Origin: Acholeplasma sp. CAG:878
Lineage (GTDB): Bacteria; Bacillota_I; Bacilli_A; RF39; UBA660
Direction of reading: 5' to 3'
NCBI GenBank assembly: GCA_000432255.1
Contig: HF989928.1
Coordinates: 1 to 5,263 of the forward strand
DNA: 5,263 nt
Shown here: positions 1 through 5,263 of the stretch, piece by piece
Layout: each line of letters opens with the position of its first letter
Numbering within the stretch: position 1 is the first letter of the stretch
Notes under the pieces: model-generated
Seen by the model: only the letters and a program-made list of their open reading frames with translations
What the model was told of the DNA's origin: nothing
The model's database searches: none
Made by a program: the position numbers and the translations under genes

Positions 1-2454
1 CTTCTTACCACTTCCACATGGACATGGATCATTGCGTCCAATTTTATTTACTTTCTTAGGTTGTTGCTTTTTAGGTTTACTATTATCTTCAACTGCTTTT
101 CCTTTTACAACTTGTTTTCTAACTGTATTTTGTCTGATTTCAGCATTAATCAAAAACATAGTAATTTCTTTGTCGATAACATCTAACATATCTTCAAATA
201 ATTCAAAGCCTTCGTTTGTATAAGCTCTTAATGGATTTTCTTGAGCATAACTTCTTAATTGAATTCCTTCTCTTAATAAAGCCATTGTATTGATGTGGTC
301 CATCCAATGTGTATCTATAACACGAAGAGAAATTGCTTTTTCAAACTCGTTAGTAACTTCTTCTGGATAATCACTCATCTTTTCTTCATATTCCATAATT
401 ACTCTATTATATATAAAGTTGATTACTTCTTGTCTTGAAATGTTAGAAACGTCATCTAGTGTTATTTTATTTTTAACTAATTTACCATTAACTAACTCTA
501 AAATTTCATTTAAGTCTTGACCAAGTAATTCTTCATGGCTTTCAACTAATGTTGTAATATAGTTATTAATTGTTTTAAGAATAGTTTGTCTTATTGAATC
601 ACTATCTAAAATTTCATTTCGTTTTTCATAAATTATTTCTCTTTGTTCGTTAACAACATTATCATATTCTAATAAGTGTTTTCTTAAGTCAAAGTTATTT
701 CCTTCAACACTTTTTTGAGCTGATTCAATTGATTTTGAAATCATTTTAAATTGAATAGATGCATCCTCAGTAAATCCTACTCTTTGTAACATCATTTTAG
801 CTCTATCTGTACCGAATCTAACCATCAATTCATCTTCAAAAGAAACATAGAATTGTGAGAAACCTGGATCACCTTGTCGACCTGAACGTCCTCTTAATTG
901 GTTATCAATTCTTCTAGACTCATGTCTTTCAGTTCCTAAAACACATAATCCGCCTAATTCTCTAACACCTTCACCTAATTTAATATCAGTACCACGACCA
1001 GCCATATTAGTTGCAATTGTAACAGAACCTATTTGTCCTGCGTTAGCAATTATTTCTGCTTCTTTTTCATGGTTTTTAGCATTTAATACAAAATGAGGAA
1101 TATGTTCTTTTTTAAGCATTGAACTTAATAACTCACTTGTTTCTACGGCAACTGTTCCGACTAATATTGGTTGTCCTTTTTCGTGTCTTTCTTTTATTTC
1201 ATTGATAATTGCTTTATATTTTCCTTTTTTAGTTGCAAAAATTAAATCTGGTTCATCAATTCTTATAACTGGTTTATTAGTTGGAATTTCAATAACATAC
1301 ATATTATATATGTCTCTAAATTCTTCTTCTTCTGTTTTTGCAGTACCTGTCATACCAGATAATTTATCATACATTCTAAATAAATTTTGGAATGTAATTG
1401 TAGCTAATGTCTTTGTTTCTTCATTGATTTGTACACCTTCTTTTGCTTCGATTGCTTGATGTAGGCCATCAGAATATGCTCTTCCTTGCATTAATCTTCC
1501 AGTAAATGGGTCAACTATTACAATTTTGCCATCACTTACTACATAATCAAAATCTCTTTTCATAGCAAAATTAGCTTTTAATGCTTGGTTAATATAATGA
1601 ACTAAAGTAGTATTTTCTAAATCATAAAGGTTACTTATAGAAAAACATTTTTCAGCTTCACTTACACCCTTTTCATCTAAAGTAACAGCTTTAGTTTTTT
1701 CATCGTACATATATCCGTTATTTTCTTTTAATGTTTTAGCAAATCTATCTGCACTTATGTATAAATTAGCTGATTGCATTTGTCCACCAGATATAATAAG
1801 TGGAGTTCTTGCTTCATCGATTAAAACTGAGTCAACTTCATCAATAATGGCAAAATTTAAATGTCTTTGAACTCTATCTTCTTTTCTAACAACCATATTA
1901 TCTCTTAGATAATCAAATCCTATTTCATTATTTGTTGAATATAAGATATCACAATCATATGCTTGTTTTTTTTCAGAAGGTGTTAGTTCTCTTAAATTTA
2001 CCCCAACTGTTAATCCTAAAAATCTGTAAATATTTCCCATCCAATTAGCGTCACGATTCGCTAAGTATTCATTAACAGTTATGATATGAACTCCATTACC
2101 TGTTAGAGCATTTAAGTATGCTGGCATAGTTGAAGTTAATGTTTTTCCTTCACCTGTTTTCATCTCAGCAATGTTACCATAGTGAATAGCTAAACCACCA
2201 ATAATTTGTACATAGTATGGTTTTTCCCCTATAACACGGTATGCAGCTTCTCTTGCCACTGCAAATGCTTCAACTATAAGATTATCTAATGATTCATTTT
2301 TTAATCTTTCTTTAAATTCCACTGTTTTTTCTCTTAATTGTTCATCAGTTAATTTAGACATCTCTTCATCTAATGCCATAACTTGATTAGCAATTTCTTC
2401 AAAACGGTTTAATTGTTTATATTCGTGATCAAATAGTTTTTTTAAAAAATTCAT
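1..2454 (-). CDS. secA: Protein translocase subunit SecA (3' end cut by the window edge)
   Basis: SecA is the cytoplasmic ATPase motor that pushes unfolded preproteins through the SecYEG channel. The frame is open without a stop for 818 codons, from an ATG at 2452-2454 to the left edge. Motifs seen in family order are: the segment GGLAIHYGNIAEM just before Walker A GEGKT (residues 101-105); TVNEYLANRD; Walker B DEVD (205-208) followed by SVLIDEARTP; in the second nucleotide-binding domain ATNMAGRGTDI with Arg at 487 and QLRGRSGRQGD (519-529); THWMDHI (715-720) in the helical scaffold; and a basic linker leading to GRNDPCPCGSGKK (806-818). The last is the SEC-C zinc motif with Cys811 and Cys813; its remaining ligands lie beyond the edge. 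Family length (about 840 in Bacillus) suggests only about ten or more codons are missing. The start is supported by an AAAGGA ribosome binding site 9 nt upstream and by the normal N-terminus (MNFLKKLFD). No damaged motif or frameshift was found. It appears to have its own promoter. Confidence 0.98.
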   Translation of the reverse strand, partial: MNFLKKLFDHEYKQLNRFEEIANQVMALDEEMSKLTDEQLREKTVEFKERLKNESLDNLIVEAFAVAREAAYRVIGEKPYYVQIIGGLAIHYGNIAEMKTGEGKTLTSTMPAYLNALTGNGVHIITVNEYLANRDANWMGNIYRFLGLTVGVNLRELTPSEKKQAYDCDILYSTNNEIGFDYLRDNMVVRKEDRVQRHLNFAIIDEVDSVLIDEARTPLIISGGQMQSANLYISADRFAKTLKENNGYMYDEKTKAVTLDEKGVSEAEKCFSISNLYDLENTTLVHYINQALKANFAMKRDFDYVVSDGKIVIVDPFTGRLMQGRAYSDGLHQAIEAKEGVQINEETKTLATITFQNLFRMYDKLSGMTGTAKTEEEEFRDIYNMYVIEIPTNKPVIRIDEPDLIFATKKGKYKAIINEIKERHEKGQPILVGTVAVETSELLSSMLKKEHIPHFVLNAKNHEKEAEIIANAGQIGSVTIATNMAGRGTDIKLGEGVRELGGLCVLGTERHESRRIDNQLRGRSGRQGDPGFSQFYVSFEDELMVRFGTDRAKMMLQRVGFTEDASIQFKMISKSIESAQKSVEGNNFDLRKHLLEYDNVVNEQREIIYEKRNEILDSDSIRQTILKTINNYITTLVESHEELLGQDLNEILELVNGKLVKNKITLDDVSNISRQEVINFIYNRVIMEYEEKMSDYPEEVTNEFEKAISLRVIDTHWMDHINTMALLREGIQLRSYAQENPLRAYTNEGFELFEDMLDVIDKEITMFLINAEIRQNTVRKQVVKGKAVEDNSKPKKQQPKKVNKIGRNDPCPCGSGKK

Positions 2455-2463
2455 AATCAACGT

Positions 2464-2469
2464 TCCTTT
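2464..2469 (-). promoter_or_regulatory. Ribosome binding site of secA
   Basis: On the minus strand the sequence reads AAAGGA, within GAAAGGAACG (2470-2461), 9 nt before the secA ATG. It fixes the start codon. It directly abuts one arm of a 10-bp inverted repeat (2471-2480). Confidence 0.85.
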
Positions 2470-2470
2470 C

Positions 2471-2521
2471 AACACTATTACCTATACATTATATCAAAAA
2501 AACACCAAAAATAATAGTGTT
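2471..2521. repeat. 10-bp perfect inverted repeat flanking the secA promoter
   Basis: AACACTATTA at 2471-2480 is the exact reverse complement of TAATAGTGTT at 2512-2521, with 31 bp between them. The arms bracket the extended -10 box of secA. The promoter-distal arm (2512-2521) overlaps the 5' arm of the predicted terminator. The other arm covers roughly the first ten transcribed bases of secA and touches its ribosome binding site. It could be an operator, an alternative RNA fold in read-through transcripts, or chance in AT-rich DNA; the sequence does not decide. Confidence 0.45.
2488..2496 (-). promoter_or_regulatory. Extended -10 promoter of secA
   Basis: On the minus strand the sequence reads TGATATAAT: a perfect TATAAT (2493-2488) preceded by the TGn extension typical of extended -10 promoters. 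The -35 region about 17 nt upstream is poor (TATTAT/TTATTT), which fits an extended -10 type. Predicted transcription start is near 2481, giving a leader of about 27 nt. The box begins right after the T-tract of the upstream gene's terminator. This is inferred from sequence only. Confidence 0.65.
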
Positions 2522-2524
2522 TTT
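2496..2524 (-). terminator. Probable weak intrinsic terminator of the aminotransferase-GNAT gene
   Basis: On the minus strand an 8-bp stem AAAAACAC (2524-2517) pairs with GTGTTTTT (2505-2498) around an 11-nt loop, with two further T residues after it, so the T-tract is seven bases. It lies about 25 nt after the TAA at 2550-2548. Only two G-C pairs hold the stem and the loop is large, so termination may be leaky and some transcription could run on into secA. Confidence 0.5.
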
Positions 2525-2547
2525 ATTGTTTTGAACCAATATTTTAT

Positions 2548-4602
2548 TTAAAAGGGATTCTCGTTTAGGGTTTTTAAATCAAAATAGAATGCTACTTCAT
2601 CATAACTTTCATCTCCGATTAAAGCTCTCTTTTCTAGAATTATTTTTCCACCTAAATTTTCATAAAATTTTATTGCTTTTAAATTGTCTTTAAAACACCA
2701 TACAATTGTGTTTTTACAATTTTTTTCATATAATAATTTAGCTGTTTCAATAAATAAACTAGAACCTATTCCTTTATTTAAATAATTTGGTTTTATGTAT
2801 AAACTTACTAATTCTGAATCATATTCTTCATTATTAGGATTATAACATGAATATCCTAAAACCTCACCATCTTTTACTGCAACTAATACTAAATCTTTAT
2901 ACTCATCAAATGAAGCTATATATCGCTTTGTTTGTTCTTCATAATTTAATTGGTTTAAATACTTTGATGATACTATTTTATCATAGGCATTTCTCCAACC
3001 ATCTATTTTTATGTGAGCCATTTGTTCTTGGTCTTCTAATCTATTTTTTCTTATTATATAATCTTCTGTTTTAGTAAGTTTTGATAATACTTCATTCATT
3101 TTGATAAATGATTTAATTAATAGTTCATCTTCTAGAGAAAATGTTATTCTTCCTACTAATTCATCTTCATATGGCCATGAAATAGATTGACCAACTAAAA
3201 ATCTAATTCGACATGTTTTATAGAAAAATTTAAGTAAATCTCTTTCTGTATTTATAGAATAACCTTTATATTTCATTCCTTTGATTTTTGTAAAATCTAA
3301 AATGACAAAAAATCCTGCATCGGGTTTTAAATTAGAAGGGAAAGTAACATATGGTAATCCTTTTAATATTTTTTTACTTAATTCATCATCTTTGATTGTA
3401 TTAGTTATTTCTTTCTTTATTTTTTCTTTGTATTTATCATCTACTTTATTAATTCCATCTACTAAAGCAACAATTAGATTATATTTGTATTTATATATAT
3501 CTCTTAATTCATCAAAATATTTCTTATATTCTTTTTCTCTTTCTTCGGTTTTATTAAATGCTCCTGCTAGGGCTTCTCCTACTATACTTGGCGAAGAATC
3601 CATTGATTGAAATATTCGATTTATTACTTCTCTTATAATTATTTCATCGGCTACTACAAATCCAGCTCTCAGAGATGCCATTCCATAACTTTTTGATAAA
3701 CCGAATAGTGATATTGTATTTCTAAAATATCCAGGTATAGTTGATATTGGTTTTGCAACATTGTTGTCAAATGATAAATCACGATATACCAAATCATCTA
3801 TTATAAATACTCCTCTTTCTTTGCAAACACTAGCTATTTGTTCAAGTAATTGGGCATCTTTTTCACTCATTATTTTTCCAGTTGGGTTGTTAGGATTAGC
3901 ATTTAAAAAAGCTACTACTCTTGGAACATACCCTTTTCTTCTATTATAAACAAGTTGAAGAGAATTATTGATTTCATCTATTTTTTCAGCTAATTTTTTA
4001 GGATTTATTTTAAAATCATCATCTTTATTTAATGGTAATATTTCAACCTCCGCTCCTGCTCTTTCTGCTCTAATTGTAAATAAGCCATAATTAGGCCCTG
4101 GTATTATTATTACATCTCCTGGTTTAGAAATTATATTTACAATCATATTAAATGCTATAGATGTAGAAGGTAGAAATGTTAAATTATGGATACTCAAACC
4201 ATATTCATCAATATCTTCATATGAATATGGTTCTTTGTTTATAAAACCTATACTTTCTACATAATCTAATAAAATTTTTCTTATTCTATCATCACCTTCA
4301 GTATAAGGATACTGATACATTAAATTATTTTTTAAACTTTCTTGCATCCTTTCAACAGCTAGTGGGAATGGTTTAAATTTAACTGGATTTCCTCCGCCCA
4401 AGTCTATATCTTTTATAACAGTTATTAATTCATCTCTTACTTCATAACCATAAAAATCGATTGCATCAGCTATACTTTGAACTGTTGGATTAAAAAAATC
4501 ATTATCTTCTCTTTTTCCTATATCTGGTAATCCAAATCTTCTTTCGCCCAAATTAGGATTTTCTCTTAATAATCTATCAATAGCACTTGACTTTTTTAAC
4601 AC
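2548..4602 (-). CDS. Fusion of a fold-type I PLP-dependent aminotransferase with a GNAT N-acetyltransferase
   Basis: This is a 684-residue protein with two enzyme domains, probably cytoplasmic since no signal peptide or membrane segment is visible. Residues about 60-510 form a class I/II aminotransferase: YPYTEG (98-103), the aromatic Tyr172 in PNYGLF, NPNNPTG (236-242), Asp270 and Tyr273 in DDLVY, the predicted PLP-binding lysine Lys304 in GLSKSYGMASLRAG with Arg312 as phosphate ligand, and Arg485 as the likely substrate carboxylate ligand. The domain is longer than the usual 400 or so residues because of an N-terminal extension (about 1-60) and a Lys/Glu-rich insertion (about 386-418). Residues about 514-676 form a GNAT domain with strand ELVSLYIKP, the acetyl-CoA loop NKGIGSSL (609-616) and AIKFYENLGGK near the end. 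Leu608 replaces the usual Arg/Gln of the RxxGxG loop. The start is GTG at 4602-4600 behind an AGGTGA site; the in-frame ATG at 4617 meets TGA two codons later. The substrates of both domains are unknown; an amino acid or amino-acid-derived donor is inferred for the first. No gene name is assigned. Confidence 0.9.
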   Translation of the reverse strand: MLKKSSAIDRLLRENPNLGERRFGLPDIGKREDNDFFNPTVQSIADAIDFYGYEVRDELITVIKDIDLGGGNPVKFKPFPLAVERMQESLKNNLMYQYPYTEGDDRIRKILLDYVESIGFINKEPYSYEDIDEYGLSIHNLTFLPSTSIAFNMIVNIISKPGDVIIIPGPNYGLFTIRAERAGAEVEILPLNKDDDFKINPKKLAEKIDEINNSLQLVYNRRKGYVPRVVAFLNANPNNPTGKIMSEKDAQLLEQIASVCKERGVFIIDDLVYRDLSFDNNVAKPISTIPGYFRNTISLFGLSKSYGMASLRAGFVVADEIIIREVINRIFQSMDSSPSIVGEALAGAFNKTEEREKEYKKYFDELRDIYKYKYNLIVALVDGINKVDDKYKEKIKKEITNTIKDDELSKKILKGLPYVTFPSNLKPDAGFFVILDFTKIKGMKYKGYSINTERDLLKFFYKTCRIRFLVGQSISWPYEDELVGRITFSLEDELLIKSFIKMNEVLSKLTKTEDYIIRKNRLEDQEQMAHIKIDGWRNAYDKIVSSKYLNQLNYEEQTKRYIASFDEYKDLVLVAVKDGEVLGYSCYNPNNEEYDSELVSLYIKPNYLNKGIGSSLFIETAKLLYEKNCKNTIVWCFKDNLKAIKFYENLGGKIILEKRALIGDESYDEVAFYFDLKTLNENPF

Positions 4603-4608
4603 TTGAAA

Positions 4609-4615
4609 TCACCTC
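4609..4615 (-). promoter_or_regulatory. Ribosome binding site selecting a GTG start
   Basis: GAGGTGA on the minus strand lies 6 nt before the GTG codon at 4602-4600. It is strong and well spaced, and it supports the GTG start. The only nearby in-frame ATG upstream (4617-4615) is closed by the TGA inside this site. Confidence 0.85.
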
Positions 4616-4621
4616 ATTTAA

Positions 4622-4659
4622 ATTATAACATTATATAAAAAAAGACACAACCGTGTCTT
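4622..4659 (-). promoter_or_regulatory. Promoter region of the aminotransferase-GNAT gene with two TATAAT boxes
   Basis: Two perfect TATAAT hexamers occur on the minus strand, at 4635-4630 and 4627-4622, staggered by 8 bp. The downstream one has TTGTGT (4650-4645) as a possible -35 at 17-bp spacing. The upstream one has AAGACA (4659-4654) at 18-bp spacing, four of six bases matching TTGACA. Both candidate -35 boxes lie inside the terminator hairpin of the preceding gene. Which box is used, or whether both are, cannot be told from sequence. The leader would be short, about 13-25 nt, with the start sites just upstream of the ribosome binding site. Confidence 0.6.
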
Positions 4660-4660
4660 T
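4637..4660 (-). terminator. Intrinsic terminator of the HtrA-family gene
   Basis: On the minus strand a perfect 8-bp stem AAAGACAC (4660-4653) pairs with GTGTCTTT (4648-4641) around a 4-nt loop (GGTT), followed by four more T residues, giving seven in a row. The stop codon TAA (4661-4659) overlaps the first two bases of the stem, so the hairpin begins at the very end of the gene. A compact, convincing rho-independent terminator. Confidence 0.85.
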
Positions 4661-5263
4661 AATCATTTAATCCATTATTTAATGTTACTTCAATTGCTTT
4701 TGTTTCATTATCACTAAAATATTCAATTTTTACTTTATCACCAACTTGGTGTTTATACAAAAGATATTTAAAATGGGTTGTATTTTTTATTTCGATATTA
4801 TCAATTTTTAAAATGACATCACCTTTTTTAAGTCCTATTTCACTTGCCGTACTGTTGTTTTCAACTTGAAAAACTACTGTTCCATTCTTTATTGAACTAT
4901 CAATGTAAATATTATTTCTTCTTAAATAATAATCATTATTTATATCCGCTAATGAAACCCCAAATAATGGTCTAGTTATTTTTTCATTATTTTCTAGTCT
5001 ATCTAATACTGCTGTTACCATTTCAATTGGAATTGCAAAGCCCATTCCTTCTACTTCATTTTCAACTAGTTTTAATGTATTTATACCAACAATTTCACCA
5101 TTTATATTGCATAGTGGCCCACCACTATTACCTGGATTTATAGCTGCATTAGTTTGAATTACATCTAACATGAAACTACCACCACTGTCTAGGGTTGTTG
5201 TTACTGTTCTTTCTTTTCCTGATACAATTCCTTTAGTAACTGTTCCTGCGTATTCTTTTGAAA
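4659..5263 (-). CDS. HtrA/DegP-family serine protease with one PDZ domain (5' end cut by the window edge)
   Basis: HtrA-type proteases degrade or refold misfolded proteins at the membrane or cell-envelope face; in Bacillota they are usually anchored by an N-terminal membrane helix, which is not visible here. The frame stays open from TAA at 4661-4659 to the right edge, so about 200 C-terminal residues are seen. The ATG at 5171 is internal: the 30 codons before it carry conserved protease sequence (GTVTKGIVSGKERT). The core QTNAAINPGNSGGPL holds the catalytic Ser (codon 5126-5124) and the oxyanion loop; the His and Asp of the triad lie outside the window. GMGFAIP follows, the usual end of the protease domain. 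A single PDZ domain then spans about 100 residues, from RPLFGVSL through SEIGLKKGDVILKIDN to the end, where substrate C-termini would bind. Only one PDZ fits Bacillota HtrA rather than the two of Escherichia coli DegP. Which paralogue it is (HtrA, HtrB, YyxA) cannot be told, so no symbol is given. Confidence 0.95.
   Translation of the reverse strand, partial: SKEYAGTVTKGIVSGKERTVTTTLDSGGSFMLDVIQTNAAINPGNSGGPLCNINGEIVGINTLKLVENEVEGMGFAIPIEMVTAVLDRLENNEKITRPLFGVSLADINNDYYLRRNNIYIDSSIKNGTVVFQVENNSTASEIGLKKGDVILKIDNIEIKNTTHFKYLLYKHQVGDKVKIEYFSDNETKAIEVTLNNGLND

Noticed and set aside
32..223. Plus-strand open frame of 63 codons
   Set aside because: Lies fully antisense to the conserved C-terminal part of secA and has no ribosome binding site; a shadow frame.
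1202..1459. Plus-strand open frame of 85 codons with hydrophobic stretches
   Set aside because: Antisense to well-conserved SecA sequence; hydrophobicity results from the complementary codons of AT-rich DNA.
1..2454. Possible frameshift or stop-codon recoding in secA
   Set aside because: Codons were read through the whole stretch; no in-frame stop occurs and motifs are in normal order and spacing. The missing stop is due to the window edge.
2531..2556. Possible hairpin of CCAATATT-like and AAAAGG-like segments at the end of the aminotransferase-GNAT gene
   Set aside because: Pairing is short, AT-only in most positions and lacks a following T-tract on the minus strand; the hairpin at 2498-2524 is the better terminator.
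2847..3949. Three plus-strand open frames (2847-3074, 3281-3610, 3761-3949)
   Set aside because: All lie antisense to the aminotransferase-GNAT gene, whose motifs are clear in its own frame; none has a recognisable family or a start signal.
4615..4617. Upstream in-frame ATG as start of the aminotransferase-GNAT gene
   Set aside because: The frame reads ATG AGG TGA, so it stops at once; the GTG at 4602-4600 with a well-placed ribosome binding site is the true start.
5169..5171. ATG as the true start of a short PDZ protein of 170 residues
   Set aside because: The frame continues upstream to the window edge with conserved HtrA protease sequence, so this Met is internal and the gene is truncated by the window.

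Overview
The window is AT-rich (roughly 30% G+C by eye) and carries three genes, all on the minus strand and all read with the standard bacterial code: Trp is TGG and no in-frame TGA was needed. Low G+C, AGGTGA/AAAGGA-type ribosome binding sites, clear TATAAT boxes, and a SecA of Bacillus-like size and motif spacing with a C-terminal SEC-C metal-binding motif point to a low-GC Bacillota or a close relative that uses code 11. Species or genus cannot be named from this sequence.

In the direction of transcription (right to left), the first gene is the 3' part of an HtrA/DegP-family trypsin-like serine protease with one PDZ domain (4659-5263, running off the right edge). A 56-bp gap follows, holding a good intrinsic terminator and at once the promoter(s) of the next gene. 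That gene (2548-4602) encodes a 684-residue fusion of a fold-type I PLP-dependent aminotransferase and a C-terminal GNAT acetyltransferase. A 93-bp gap then holds a weaker terminator, an extended -10 promoter and a 10-bp inverted repeat. It leads into secA (1-2454), the preprotein translocase ATPase, which lacks only its last few codons at the left edge.

The protease and SecA both belong to protein export and envelope quality control, but the gaps suggest three separate transcription units rather than one operon. The aminotransferase-GNAT protein is metabolic and has no obvious link to its neighbours. It is the most unusual item here. The second is the repeated arrangement in both gaps where the terminator T-tract runs directly into the next gene's -10 box. 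I saw no tRNA or rRNA, mobile element, CRISPR array, or wholly new system.
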